A DNA stretch of 64,000 bases from SKPS01 sp964469215 (GTDB lineage: Bacteria > Bacteroidota > Bacteroidia > Bacteroidales > SKPS01): assembly GCA_964469215.1 (NCBI GenBank), contig CAYXYB010000001.1, forward strand, positions 186,001 through 250,000. The letters run 5' to 3'. Below the pieces are notes generated by a model. That model did not search any database. It was given only the letters and a program-made list of their open reading frames with translations, and had not been told where the DNA came from. Position 1 is the first letter of the stretch. Each line of letters begins with the position of its first letter. Shown here piece by piece: positions 25,612-35,321 of the stretch. The position numbers were made by a program, and so were the translations under genes.

Positions 25612-27792
25612 TCAATATTTAATGATCTTTTGCCAATAATTGCTTTGTGTTGTAGTGATCCTGGTAAGATACCCGCCTTCGGGCAATGAGAAAATATTGA
25701 TCGAGGTGCTCATTCCATCACATTTTTCAGATATGAACAACTGCCCCGATAAGGAGAATATTTCGATCAGATTTATAGCTTCTTCTGATTCAAAAAACAG
25801 AATATCATTACCGGGTATAGGATATGCTTTAATTTTCTCTTCAGAAAGGTTTCTTGCTTTGCGTGGAATTATGGTCTGGCATTCATAAGCTCCCATATCA
25901 ATTATTCCGTCCGACGGGGGAATCCTGGGATTGTGATCGAGATCATAGTTGGTATGAAAATATGATTTGTCTCCAACATTAATACATGGAGAAATGGTGC
26001 AATTTAAAGAATAATCTCCGTACTGTGGAGCTAGAAATTCAGGATCAACATCAATATTTCCCTGACCCTGACTTGCGACACCTTCAATATCCGAATAATA
26101 GCAATTGTACCAATAGTTACCTGATGCATCAGTAATTGAATTTGGTTCATTATCATAAAGTATAGAATTGAATATCTGATATGAAGAATTTTCGAGATAT
26201 ACGCCACCTCCTTCATCCAATTCAATAGTATTGTTTACAATGGTGTTACTACCAAATTCTAAATAGTCCGATTCAGATGCATAAATTCCACCACCAAAAC
26301 CCCCATTTGAATAATTCTCTGCAATCAAATTATTTATCCCCTTAAAACCATGGGCTTCTAACAAAAATAACCCGCCACCATTTTTCTCGGATCTATTTTT
26401 CAAAATCCAATTTAAGAAAAACCTGATCTCTGGATCGTTTCCGTCATTAACATAATCAATGTTTTCGACATAAACAGCACCTCCATATTGAGAAGAATAG
26501 TTATTTTCGAATCTGTTCTTCTTAATAAGAAATATGCATTGTGTTGAGGTTGTTTTTTCAATATCCTTGATGCATAAGGCGCCTCCGTCGTATGAGTTGT
26601 TTTGTTCAAGCACATTGTCTACAAGCGAAAATCCTTTTAAAAAGAGAATGGATGGTGATGAAGGTGGAGAAGGGGCATTAATCAGGTAATCACCAATATA
26701 GATGGCACCACCAGATGAATTAGTATTGGAAGTATAGTTTTGAAAAAAAACATTGTCCTCAATAGTGATGGTATTAATGTCATACAACGGATCAACCAAT
26801 TGGGATCCTGAAAATGCAACAGCACCACCTTTGGTGTTTGCTTCGTTTCCTTCAAAGTAACAATCATTGATTGATATTTCACCGCGATTCCTGTAGGAGG
26901 AGATCGCTCCACCAGCACCCGTCGCTGAATTACCAATGAAGGATGTTTCGGAAATTTCCATTTGAGCGTAGTCCAGAGCTATTCCTCCTCCATCTTCATC
27001 TGAAGAATTATCCAAAAACTCCGAGTTCTGATCAATGATCAAACCTGTAATGAGCTCATTGGGATTTGGATCACTTTTAATATAAATTGCACCTCCATAA
27101 GATGCAGAAAAATTATTTGAAAATATTGATTCATTGATTATAGCTATTGAGCCAGCCAAAATTGCTAATGCACCACCACCTTCGAAAATATTATTATGAG
27201 AAGTCTCATTTCCATTAAAAACACACTGAGTTATAAGTGCAGAACTTTCATTCTTAATTAAAACAGCGCCACCCCTTGAATAGGCTATACAATTATTGAA
27301 TTCACAATCTGTTAATGTAATATCACCATCATTGAGCCAAATAGCACCTCCGGAAGAATTTTTATGGCAGCCACCAATCGCAGAGCTCTTTTGTGAATTT
27401 TCAAACCTACACCCTAGAAATGAATGACTTCCGCCATCGATTCTAATACCTCCCCAATAATCTAATGGAAAATACGGAATGGCTGGTTCAAAATTAGCAT
27501 ACTCACCATCAATCGCTCCACCACCGGAAACGTCTATTAATATACCTGGGCCGAATTGTATATTGATAGGAGTCCCTGATGTCCCTTCGAAGGAAAGCGA
27601 ACCTCCTGTTATAACAAGCACATCATAACCAATAACACATGTTGAAGAAACCGTCACTGGATCATCAATTACATAAACACCATTTTGAAAATATGAAGCA
27701 AGACATTGTCCGTTTGCCTCGGGGATTAGATTAAATAATAAAACGGAAGCAATGATAAGTGGTTTACTGTGGTAATAGTCGAATATGTTCAT
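25612..27792 (-). CDS. Parallel beta-helix (PMP-like repeat) surface protein with T9SS sorting domain
   Basis: A 726-residue secreted protein. The start is the ATG at 27792 (signal PLIIASVLLFNLIPEANG). The body carries many GGAI/GGGI turns paired with FxxN motifs (SGGAIWLNDGD, RGGAVLIKN, GGGIYASESD), the pattern of polymorphic-membrane-protein/choice-of-anchor repeats that build right-handed beta-helices. Near the end, DLDHNPRIPPSDGIIDMGAYE is the usual closing motif, followed by a PIPGNDILFFESEE T9SS sorting domain. A TATCTTTG promoter element is on the minus strand upstream. The base composition is more A+T-rich than the propeller gene. Likely an adhesin or polysaccharide-binding scaffold. 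Confidence 0.87.
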   Translation of the reverse strand: MNIFDYYHSKPLIIASVLLFNLIPEANGQCLASYFQNGVYVIDDPVTVSSTCVIGYDVLVITGGSLSFEGTSGTPINIQFGPGILIDVSGGGAIDGEYANFEPAIPYFPLDYWGGIRIDGGSHSFLGCRFENSQKSSAIGGCHKNSSGGAIWLNDGDITLTDCEFNNCIAYSRGGAVLIKNESSALITQCVFNGNETSHNNIFEGGGALAILAGSIAIINESIFSNNFSASYGGAIYIKSDPNPNELITGLIIDQNSEFLDNSSDEDGGGIALDYAQMEISETSFIGNSATGAGGAISSYRNRGEISINDCYFEGNEANTKGGAVAFSGSQLVDPLYDINTITIEDNVFFQNYTSNTNSSGGAIYIGDYLINAPSPPSSPSILFLKGFSLVDNVLEQNNSYDGGALCIKDIEKTTSTQCIFLIKKNRFENNYSSQYGGAVYVENIDYVNDGNDPEIRFFLNWILKNRSEKNGGGLFLLEAHGFKGINNLIAENYSNGGFGGGIYASESDYLEFGSNTIVNNTIELDEGGGVYLENSSYQIFNSILYDNEPNSITDASGNYWYNCYYSDIEGVASQGQGNIDVDPEFLAPQYGDYSLNCTISPCINVGDKSYFHTNYDLDHNPRIPPSDGIIDMGAYECQTIIPRKARNLSEEKIKAYPIPGNDILFFESEEAINLIEIFSLSGQLFISEKCDGMSTSINIFSLPEGGYLTRITTTQSNYWQKIIKY

Positions 27793-27823
27793 AATTAAAT
27801 GTTTAGATGTGAAATGTACTTTA

Positions 27824-27831
27824 CAAAGATA
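27824..27831 (-). promoter_or_regulatory. -7 element of the beta-helix gene
   Basis: Minus strand TATCTTTG, 31 bp before the ATG at 27792. Confidence 0.55.
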
Positions 27832-27957
27832 CGTCGTTTTTTTATATGTGTCACAGCTGTCCAAAATAAATCTTATTAATTAGCATTGATAATCAGGTAT
27901 CTAATTTGCAAATAGAACCATTTTTCAAATCAACCCTACCCATCAAACAGGTTAACT

Positions 27958-28207
27958 TGATGCGAAATTATTTCTTTTGGACGGACAAACGGCTCATTGA
28001 TCCACGTCTACAGGTAAATTTTCACAAAAGAGTCATCCGGATGAATGTGATCAGGTTTGAAATATGCAATTGATATTTCGCTTTAGTCTTAAGATAGGCT
28101 AGCACCAGGATGGTGATCAATGCGGTCCAAATCAGTATCTGAATGGCATTTCCGGATGTTTCAACAAACGATTTGATCCTCAGGTTGTGTTTGATCATTT
28201 TAAAGAA
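27958..28207 (-). pseudogene. 3' remnant of an IS4-type transposase with its terminal repeat
   Basis: The minus strand encodes FFKMIKHNLRIKSFVETSGN then IQILIWTALITILVLAYLK, matching the C-terminal E-containing region (FFKWIKQNLxIK...) of IS4-type transposases, including the intact element at 55 kb. Downstream of its stop, TGATGCG at 27958-27964 is the same core as the 55-kb element's ends. The 5' part is missing; it is cut at about 28207 by an oppositely oriented remnant. Confidence 0.65.
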
Positions 28208-28216
28208 GTTACGTAA

Positions 28217-28486
28217 AGTTTTTATATCTTCTTTAAAGCACTGAAATCCAGTTACTTCAATATTGAGGACACACATTTGACAGATATTGACCGTATTAAT
28301 AAGCTATTGACGTTGGTGATTTTTGCTTTTACCTAGGCATATATAGCGGGTGTTTTCTTGGACAAAATATGCCCGATAAAAGTTAAAAAACAGCTTAGAT
28401 TAACACGCCGTCGGCATGACAGGCTGAGGAACATTTTCCGCGGCGGGGTCAATGCAAATCGCCTGCAAAAAAACAGGTTTCAATGA
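28217..28486 (+). pseudogene. 3' remnant of a second transposase, with an in-frame stop
   Basis: In one plus frame the DNA reads IFFKALKSSYFNIEDTH, then LTDIDRINKLLTLVIFAFT, stop, AYIAGVFLDK, typical of the C-terminus of another DDE transposase group (FKALKSSGF..E.THLTD). A TAG at 28334-28336 replaces the usual tryptophan. The frame ends with TGA at 28484-28486. Its 5' part is missing. The 242 bp that follow, up to the VIT/VWA gene, contain nothing I can identify. Confidence 0.6.
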
Positions 28487-28728
28487 TAACCTGTTGAGGT
28501 AGTGATCAAAATCCAACCCCGCCTCATTATCAGATCAACCTTCAATCCAACAAAGGGTGAGGTATTCATTCCGACGTTCGCTGATGCCACCATGGTGGAT
28601 AAATGCAAAAATGTTTGTCTGAAGCAAATGATGTTCATGAAAAAAAATTTCAGGATAAGGTTGAACCATTCCGGCAATCAGTTGTACTGCGGTTCGAAAA
28701 CAGTTATTCATCCATAAAATCCTACCTC

Positions 28729-31035
28729 ATGAAAAATAAAAATCATTTTAACCTTAACAAAAAAAGTAATGATACCGGCAATGCAGATGCCCTTCCCGGA
28801 TTCAGAAAAAGAAAAAAAAGTTCCTTATTAATTGAAAAGGATCTGCCTTTTCTTACCTCTTTTCTATCTTCAATGATAATCCTTATCAGCTTAGTAGCTT
28901 CATTATCATCTTTCGGGCAGTTCGCCATTACCTCTGAGAGTTATGACCGGCAGGAGTTTGAGCGCACCGGCCAGCGACCTGTGATGACCAACCGTATTTA
29001 CCAGGTTAGCGAGCTTCTGGTAAATGCCGACATCCACAACCAGGTAGCTTCTGTGAATGTATCGCAAACCATACTTAATGTATCGGGCCGGCAGGTTGAG
29101 GTAGAGATGCTGTTTCCTTTACCTGCCACGAGCGGCATTCAGAATTTTGTTCTTATGGTCGACGGAAAAGAGGTTCCGGGCAAGCTTCTCGACAAGGATG
29201 AAGCACGCACCATTTACGAAGGGATCGTAAGAAGGAAGCAGGATCCTGCCCTGATGGAGTATGCAGGCTACGGACTATTCCGCACCTCGGTATTTCCTTT
29301 ACCTGCCGGAGGATCACGAACTATATCGCTTAGATATACAATACTGTGCAGTCAGAAAGGGGGAAATGTGCAGTTTGTTTATCCATTCGGAACACAGCGG
29401 TTTTCGAGCGACAGGATCGGAAAAATACAGCTTACAGCAAACATCACAGCCGATCAGCAGGTGCGCAATATCTTTAGCCCATCTCATCAAATCATCGTTG
29501 ACAGGCGCGAGCAGAAAAATAGTGTTATAAGCTGGACAGAACTGAACTCTATTCAGGTAAGCGATTTCAAACTCTATTTTACCTCAAGCGACCAGGAGGT
29601 AAGCCTTACGACGATGAGCTACATGGCGCCGGAGGAGCCTCAGGGGACGTTCCTGATGCTTATCAACCCAAACATTAAAAGGGGAAACGAGCGGAAGATC
29701 CCAAAAGATGTAATTCTTGTAATCGACAAATCGGGCTCCATGTCAGGAGGAAAGATTGAACAGGCAAAGAAGGCTGCTGAATTTGTGCTCAACAACCTCA
29801 ACAAGGAAGATCGTTTCAATATGGTGATCTATGAGAGCAGCATTAACAATTACAAGAGCAGCCTGATATCATGGTCGCCGGAAGCGATCAGAGATGCGGT
29901 TTCATTTGTAAGCACAATTAATGCCTCAGGGGGCACCAACATCAACGAAGCACTTCTGAAGGCACTTTCGTATACCTCTGAAGGCACAAGGCCTCAGTAT
30001 ATACTGTTCCTTACTGATGGGCTTCCTACCGTTGGGGAAACATCCGAAACACAGATCGCTGCCAATGCAAAGTCGGCCAATAAGCATAATACCAGAATTT
30101 ACAGCTTCGGAGTAGGTTATGATGTTAACGCCAGGCTGCTCGATCGCATCAGCAACGACCACGGTGGAACGGTGACATACGTAAAACCAGGTGAAAACCT
30201 TGAAGTGGCCGTATCAGAGTTTTACAAAACGATTCAAACTCCGCTGCTTACAGATATTACCATCGAATTTGCCTCAGGACAGGTCTCCGAGATCTATCCG
30301 GTGAGGATACCCGATTTCTTTGAAGGTTCCCAGATCGAGATTGCAGGCAGGTACGATAAACCGGGTAAAACAAAAATTATCCTCAAAGGCAAAGCAGAAG
30401 GTGAGGATGTTCAGTTCGATTACACAATAGCTTTGTCCGGGAAAGGTGAAAACCCGGAATATGCACATATCGAAACCATCTGGGCTACAAGGAAAATCGG
30501 TTACCTTATTGATCAGATCGATCTGCATGGCAGAAACGAAGAGCTGGTGACAACCCTTACCCAACTCAGCCTCAAATATGGTATTCTTACACCATATACC
30601 TCATTTCTGGCAAGAGAGGATGTTGATCTTTACAACACAAGGGGTAATGTTCAGGAGACAACACAACAGTTAAAGGTTCTTGACCAGGTGACAGGCTCCG
30701 GCGGAGTACATCAGCGTGAGATAAAATCGGTTATGAAGTCAAATTCCAGATACACTCCTTCGGGTGCAGCGGAATATCAGGATACATCCGGAGAGGTACG
30801 CAGGGCAGAAACGGTGAAAAATGTTGGTGGAAGAGCATTCTACTACAAAGACAATATATGGGTCGATGGATCCATGACAGAGAGAGAAGTTGCTAACGCC
30901 ACTGTGATAAAGCAGTTTTCAGATGAGTGGTTTAACCTTTCGAGGCAAAACAGTCAGGAGATGAACAGCCTTATGACTTTCGACAAGGAGGTGGTTATAA
31001 GGCTTAATGGCCAGGCTTACAAGTTTGTAAGATAA
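28729..31035 (+). CDS. VIT and VWA domain protein (inter-alpha-trypsin-inhibitor-like)
   Basis: A 768-residue protein. The start is placed at the ATG at 28729; the open frame extends upstream but with transposon-flank sequence. After a basic N-terminus and a hydrophobic segment (FLSSMIILISLVASLSSFG) comes a VIT domain (about 100-225: VNVSQTILNVSGRQVEVEMLFPLP, RTIYEGIVRRKQDPALMEY). A VWA domain follows (about 310-480) with an intact metal site DKSGSMSGG and SGGTNINEAL. The remaining about 250 residues have no recognised domain. VIT-VWA proteins of Bacteroidota are exported or periplasmic; their role is not settled. It is followed at 31.1 kb by a separately promoted TPR gene. Confidence 0.9.
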   Translation: MKNKNHFNLNKKSNDTGNADALPGFRKRKKSSLLIEKDLPFLTSFLSSMIILISLVASLSSFGQFAITSESYDRQEFERTGQRPVMTNRIYQVSELLVNADIHNQVASVNVSQTILNVSGRQVEVEMLFPLPATSGIQNFVLMVDGKEVPGKLLDKDEARTIYEGIVRRKQDPALMEYAGYGLFRTSVFPLPAGGSRTISLRYTILCSQKGGNVQFVYPFGTQRFSSDRIGKIQLTANITADQQVRNIFSPSHQIIVDRREQKNSVISWTELNSIQVSDFKLYFTSSDQEVSLTTMSYMAPEEPQGTFLMLINPNIKRGNERKIPKDVILVIDKSGSMSGGKIEQAKKAAEFVLNNLNKEDRFNMVIYESSINNYKSSLISWSPEAIRDAVSFVSTINASGGTNINEALLKALSYTSEGTRPQYILFLTDGLPTVGETSETQIAANAKSANKHNTRIYSFGVGYDVNARLLDRISNDHGGTVTYVKPGENLEVAVSEFYKTIQTPLLTDITIEFASGQVSEIYPVRIPDFFEGSQIEIAGRYDKPGKTKIILKGKAEGEDVQFDYTIALSGKGENPEYAHIETIWATRKIGYLIDQIDLHGRNEELVTTLTQLSLKYGILTPYTSFLAREDVDLYNTRGNVQETTQQLKVLDQVTGSGGVHQREIKSVMKSNSRYTPSGAAEYQDTSGEVRRAETVKNVGGRAFYYKDNIWVDGSMTEREVANATVIKQFSDEWFNLSRQNSQEMNSLMTFDKEVVIRLNGQAYKFVR

Positions 31036-31077
31036 GTTATTGCGTAGGGATAATTTTCCCGGTTCGGTATTTCATTT

Positions 31078-31085
31078 TATCTTTG
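31078..31085 (+). promoter_or_regulatory. -7 element of the TPR lipoprotein gene
   Basis: TATCTTTG, an exact TAnnTTTG match, followed at once by a perfect inverted repeat and then the ATG at 31142. Confidence 0.6.
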
Positions 31086-31088
31086 CAG

Positions 31089-31123
31089 TGACTGTTTACA
31101 GCCCGGATGGCTGTAAACAGTCA
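31089..31123 (+). repeat. Perfect 15-bp inverted repeat in the 5' leader
   Basis: Arms 31089-31103 (TGACTGTTTACAGCC) and 31109-31123 are exact reverse complements around a 5-bp loop (CGGAT). It begins 3 bp after the -7 element, so it covers the expected transcription start and would form a strong hairpin in the leader or serve as an operator. There is no T-tract after it, so it is not a classic terminator. Confidence 0.85.
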
Positions 31124-31141
31124 TTAAAGGATATCGTCGCG

Positions 31142-32293
31142 ATGAAAAGACTACTGGTGATTACCCTGTTGCTATACGGTTGTTCAGTTTTACCTTCGTT
31201 ACAGAAGAGGAAGCTTATCTCAGTGTTTCATCTTATCGAAACCTCACGATATGCTGAGGCTAAAAAAGTTGTAGAGGAGATGATTGACGATGGTGAAACT
31301 GCCCGCTGGTCTAGGACATGGTATGCAAAAGGCCTGCTTTGCCAGACAGCTTACCGTGAAGGGATGACAAAGAACGACCGGAAGATGTATGAGCTTTACC
31401 CCGATCAGCTCTTTGTGGCACTTGACTCCTATGAGATGGCTCTCTCACTTGACAGAAATGGTCGTATTGAAAAAACCCTTCCTCCGAAATATATCTATCT
31501 TGCCAACGAATTTCAGAAATCGGGCGGGAAGCATTTTGAGGGAAAGCGATACGGAGAGGCACTAAGGCATTACGAACAGGCACTTAGAATATCCTTACAC
31601 CCCATAATGACTGTTCGTGTTGATACAGGACTGATTCATAACACAGGCCTTGCTGCCTATGAGGCCGGCGAATGGAACAAAGCAATCAGGTATCTCACCC
31701 GGCTGCATGAATACAGATATTCACAAAATGTGACACACCTCCTTTATCTGTCACATCTGGCACGAAACGATACAACAACAGCCCGCAGAACATTAATTCA
31801 GGGTGTGGCGAGATACAATGACAATGAGTTGCTGGTACTCCTGCTGGCAGACCTGCTGGTTAAAACAGACAATTACAATGAGGCTGTAAAAACACTCGAT
31901 GAAGCAATCGCAAAGAAACCTTCTGCTTATAGTCTCCGGTATACCAAAGGGCTGGTTTTTCAAAAAGCTGGTCAATATTCAAAGGCTGCCGAAACATATA
32001 AGGATGCACTCCCCCTGACTGATGATAAACTGCTGATATATATCAACATGGCAACATGTTACTTCAATATAAGAATCGAAATTGATGATAATGCAAGGTC
32101 ACTTACCAACAACAGGGAGGTAGTGGAAGAGAAGCAGAAGTCGGCAGAGGCATTCAGAGCCGCATCTTTCTGGCTAGAAAAAGCTTACAATCTTAATCCT
32201 GATGACAAAACGGCTTTGCTGAAGATGCATCAGCTATCAAAAGCTATGCGGATACCTGTTAAATCCCACAGCATGGAACTGCATAACAAATAA
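31142..32293 (+). CDS. TPR-containing lipoprotein-like protein
   Basis: A 383-residue protein. The start is the ATG at 31142 (MKRLLVITLLLYGCSVLPSL), chosen because the promoter and hairpin lie just upstream; the frame's earlier start would sit before the promoter. A possible lipobox is LLYGC. The body is alpha-helical with TPR-like units (YGEALRHYEQALRI, YNEAVKTLDEAIAKKPSAYSLRYTKGLVF, YSKAAETYKDALPL). It converges with the DUF3078 gene 3 bp away. Role unknown; TPR proteins like this scaffold envelope complexes. Confidence 0.82.
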   Translation: MKRLLVITLLLYGCSVLPSLQKRKLISVFHLIETSRYAEAKKVVEEMIDDGETARWSRTWYAKGLLCQTAYREGMTKNDRKMYELYPDQLFVALDSYEMALSLDRNGRIEKTLPPKYIYLANEFQKSGGKHFEGKRYGEALRHYEQALRISLHPIMTVRVDTGLIHNTGLAAYEAGEWNKAIRYLTRLHEYRYSQNVTHLLYLSHLARNDTTTARRTLIQGVARYNDNELLVLLLADLLVKTDNYNEAVKTLDEAIAKKPSAYSLRYTKGLVFQKAGQYSKAAETYKDALPLTDDKLLIYINMATCYFNIRIEIDDNARSLTNNREVVEEKQKSAEAFRAASFWLEKAYNLNPDDKTALLKMHQLSKAMRIPVKSHSMELHNK

Positions 32294-32296
32294 CCT

Positions 32297-34204
32297 CTAC
32301 AACCTGAATGTAAGAGTAAGGCCCATGAACTGGTTTATCTGAATCCTTGGGGCCTTTCTCGGAGTGCCATCCGGCCATAAAACCGGCTTCTCATCCTTGC
32401 CGAGAACCGGAAAGCGAATATCATCATCATAGATCAGATGAAAGTTTAGCTTTATGGTGAAATACCAGTTGATCTGCCTTTCGAGGCTGAACTCCCATTC
32501 AACATCCACATTCCGGGGTTTATCAAGATAGTTTGAAAATAGTCTTAACGTGTTTTCAATATTTGTACCTTCCAGGATCTTAAGAGTATTACGGAAGAAG
32601 AGCTGCCCCCCGAACTCCTGCTTTGAACTCTTCCCTGTTTCAATACCGTGCGAAGTCTGAAGTATATTGGCTGTATCCAGAACAAATGTATTTTTATATG
32701 ATAAAGGTGAGAGGTTGATCCTGGTGTTCTTTTCAGGCTTATACTCCATCCCCACCCCTATTGTAAAAGTACCCGGATTTAAAAATTTCGATACCACAAC
32801 CGAGTCGTTCGGATACTTGTAACCTTTGGCAACCTGCGACTTGAGGTAAAAAATCGCACTGAAGTCGAGTTTTTCCCTATAAACCTTATTGTACTGTGAA
32901 TTGAACTCGAGAATGTCGTTGCTGGTCCTGAAACCTTGCTCCTTTGTCCTTATGGTTCCATACCTCAGCCGGCCACCACTTACCCATTGCACCCTGGTCT
33001 TACGGTTGATATAATCAGACTTTGCAGTTATGTCTACCAGACTCGCCAGCGAACTCGCACCCCCCTTTGCCCAGTTCGACAGGTAGTTCTGGTTTAGTGA
33101 CACAGAGCTGATTATCGAATTTTTCCACAAATAGGGAACCTCCTCCAACTGGCTTATCTGCATCAGCTTTGTAAAGGGTTTTGCCGTAGTGATTGGTATA
33201 TCATCAGCCGGAAACTTCTCAGGACGTTTCACATTTACATCCTCTTCAAGTATCAGGTTGAGCTCATTCTTTGCACGATTTCCAAGCCATATTGTAATTG
33301 AATCGTTGTTGTCGTTTTTTACCCAATACCTGTACATCTCATCACGCCCCGGTGTAAGCCAGAATGGTGTTTTCCTGCCTTCAATATCAGCAATATAAAG
33401 CAGTATTGAATCTCTCCTGTTAAGGTACTGTAAAAGTGTGTGTACTGCAATATTAACAGAGTCCGACATCTTTATACCTCCAAAATTTCCGTTATCCGGA
33501 TTGCCGTGATAAACCTGCTGTGAGCTGATGCAGGAAATGACAATACGGGATGAATCGGCAGAAAAACCATAAGAACTTAACGTATCAGCCAATATTACAG
33601 ATGGAATTATTTTTCCATTCTCAACATTATGCACCACTACTTTTCTGGAAGCAAGGTATCCGCTGTCAATCGTTAACTCGGAAATGGTGTCGGAAGTCTG
33701 AAATACCGAATCAATGAGTGAGCGAAGTTCTGATGAAACGTTTTCGGGAAGGAGGGAGGTTATATCGGGAACCTTCATGATTATCCTGGTGCGTATCACA
33801 ATCGGATCCCTGTCCAGGGGTATTGTGTCTACTATGAATTTTTTCCCGGTGAGCCATCTTACAGGAAATGTATCATGCCTTACAAGATCTGCCGGCTTAA
33901 TATAAAAGTTGCTGAAATTGTGATCAGATAATCTGGCAGACACACTGTCGAAAGGTTCCCGGTACTGATCAACCAGCCGGGTGAGAGAGAAGCGGAGATT
34001 AGCCCGTTCCCCTCTCCAGAGTTTGTCCTGTTCTGTGAGCTCCTTAAGATAATTGAAGGCCTGGGTGTGAGAAAATGCTACCGGCTTTGTCTTGTCACCT
34101 CCATCAGGGAGTAAAGATCCTCTGGTTCCAACCTGACCCTGAACGGTTAAGATGTATGCCAACAGGTTGATTATTAATATTGTTAGTTTCTTATTGATAT
34201 GCAT
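32297..34204 (-). CDS. DUF3078 outer-membrane protein
   Basis: A 635-residue protein with a signal peptide (TILIINLLAYILTVQG). The C-terminal 280 residues match DUF3078, recognisable by SLNQNYLSNWAKGGASSLA, the alternating polar/aromatic strands, and the final QFMGLTLTFRL ending in a C-terminal Leu-type beta-barrel signal. The N-terminal about 330 residues appear to be a Bacteroidetes-specific periplasmic or surface extension. DUF3078 proteins are predicted beta-barrels of unknown function. A TACTTTTG promoter element lies upstream on the minus strand. Confidence 0.85.
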   Translation of the reverse strand: MHINKKLTILIINLLAYILTVQGQVGTRGSLLPDGGDKTKPVAFSHTQAFNYLKELTEQDKLWRGERANLRFSLTRLVDQYREPFDSVSARLSDHNFSNFYIKPADLVRHDTFPVRWLTGKKFIVDTIPLDRDPIVIRTRIIMKVPDITSLLPENVSSELRSLIDSVFQTSDTISELTIDSGYLASRKVVVHNVENGKIIPSVILADTLSSYGFSADSSRIVISCISSQQVYHGNPDNGNFGGIKMSDSVNIAVHTLLQYLNRRDSILLYIADIEGRKTPFWLTPGRDEMYRYWVKNDNNDSITIWLGNRAKNELNLILEEDVNVKRPEKFPADDIPITTAKPFTKLMQISQLEEVPYLWKNSIISSVSLNQNYLSNWAKGGASSLASLVDITAKSDYINRKTRVQWVSGGRLRYGTIRTKEQGFRTSNDILEFNSQYNKVYREKLDFSAIFYLKSQVAKGYKYPNDSVVVSKFLNPGTFTIGVGMEYKPEKNTRINLSPLSYKNTFVLDTANILQTSHGIETGKSSKQEFGGQLFFRNTLKILEGTNIENTLRLFSNYLDKPRNVDVEWEFSLERQINWYFTIKLNFHLIYDDDIRFPVLGKDEKPVLWPDGTPRKAPRIQINQFMGLTLTFRL

Positions 34205-34256
34205 GATGATGATGAATTCATGATTATAAATATGTCATACCAAAAATTATCCTGCA

Positions 34257-34264
34257 CAAAAGTA
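34257..34264 (-). promoter_or_regulatory. -7 element of the DUF3078 gene
   Basis: Minus strand TACTTTTG, 52 bp before the ATG. Confidence 0.5.
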
Positions 34265-34280
34265 ATGAAATCGGGGAAGC

Positions 34281-34322
34281 GGCTGTTGGCTATTGGCTGT
34301 TGGCTATTAGCTTTTGGCTGTT
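34281..34322. repeat. Heptamer array, GGCTRTT type
   Basis: Six consecutive 7-mers in register: GGCTGTT, GGCTATT, GGCTGTT, GGCTATT, AGCTTTT, GGCTGTT. The first four form a perfect 14-bp tandem duplication. Confidence 0.9.
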
Positions 34323-34614
34323 TGTCTGTTAAATTATTTTGCAATACCATTTTTTTGTTGATTTGTGTATCTATTTGCTTTTGTGAATATTACATGATTA
34401 TTCGGAAAATGCAATCAACAATTCATAATATTATGATGTTTGTTATATAGTTTTGATTATTTTGTGTTGTATATTTACAGATTCATAATCCGTGTTCACC
34501 ATTCAGGAAAACTCATCCAAGGTGGCCGCACTTGACCGGTTCTAATAGGTTAAGTGTGGCAAATCCTGATCACTGAATCTTCGGCCTATTTTTAACAAAT
34601 CTTTCGAAAATACC

Positions 34615-35268
34615 ATGAACAAAACATATAAATTAAAAGAAGCTCAATTTGATTTTGTTAAAAAATCCGGCAATGTGATAATTTCCGGAAACAAATCGCT
34701 ATATTTACATTTCCATGGAGCCGGAACAATATTGATTATATTGATGATGCTATTAACCTCTATTCATGCATATCCACAAGGAGTTTACAAAATGGATCCT
34801 TATCTGAATTATACTAATGTTTGTGTTCTAAAAATCAATGGTAAGCCTTACACATCAGGAATTGCCGCTCTTGAATACTCTGCTGTGGCATCGGCTGCCA
34901 GGGCGCTGTTAATGTTCAACAAACACGGGTTTGATTATAAAGAAATTGTAAAAACGGCTCCCGGGTACATGCCCAGAATGGGAAAACCTAATCCCGATCC
35001 GGTTAAAACCACAACAACAATGCTTAAAGTTTACCCCAATCCCTGCAGGGATTATATCAGTCTGGAATACCGCACCGGCAACAAATACAACACATTATGG
35101 GTTGAACTGACAGATGCCACCGGTAAAACCGTTTTAAACCAAAAGCTGAAAGGAGGAGATAATGATGAGTTGCTTGGCATCGCTGAGTTAAAACCGGGTG
35201 TTTACTTCGTAAGGTTGATCGGGGATAATTCTTTAGTGGATATTCAAAGAATAACTGTATTAAGGTAG
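34615..35268 (+). CDS. Small secreted protein with T9SS sorting domain
   Basis: A 217-residue protein. A long N-terminal stretch leads to a hydrophobic signal (TILIILMMLLTSIHAYPQG); an internal ATG may be the true start, because the signal begins only near residue 38. The middle about 60 residues have no recognised domain. The C-terminal about 80 residues (VYPNPCRDYISLEYR ... LKPGVYFVRLIGD) are a T9SS type A sorting domain. A hairpin terminator follows 10 bp after the stop. Cargo of unknown function. Confidence 0.72.
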   Translation: MNKTYKLKEAQFDFVKKSGNVIISGNKSLYLHFHGAGTILIILMMLLTSIHAYPQGVYKMDPYLNYTNVCVLKINGKPYTSGIAALEYSAVASAARALLMFNKHGFDYKEIVKTAPGYMPRMGKPNPDPVKTTTTMLKVYPNPCRDYISLEYRTGNKYNTLWVELTDATGKTVLNQKLKGGDNDELLGIAELKPGVYFVRLIGDNSLVDIQRITVLR

Positions 35269-35278
35269 AAATGATAAC

Positions 35279-35307
35279 AAGGGGAAGGGCAACCTGCTCT
35301 TCCCCTT
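35279..35307 (+). terminator. Hairpin terminator
   Basis: Perfect 9-bp stem AAGGGGAAG/CTTCCCCTT with an 11-base loop followed by TTATAAATATTT; a T-poor but plausible rho-independent terminator after the T9SS cargo gene. Confidence 0.55.
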
Positions 35308-35321
35308 TATAAATATTTACC

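Larger units (their letters stand above)
34205..34614. other. 410-bp gene-free region between divergent genes
   Basis: This spacer holds the DUF3078 promoter (34257-34264), a 7-bp-period repeat array (34281-34322), and an imperfect 9-bp hairpin (CACTTGACC at 34529-34537 with GGTTAAGTG at 34548-34556). No ORF with coding character is seen; the sequence is A+T-rich between 34325 and 34500. Confidence 0.7.
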
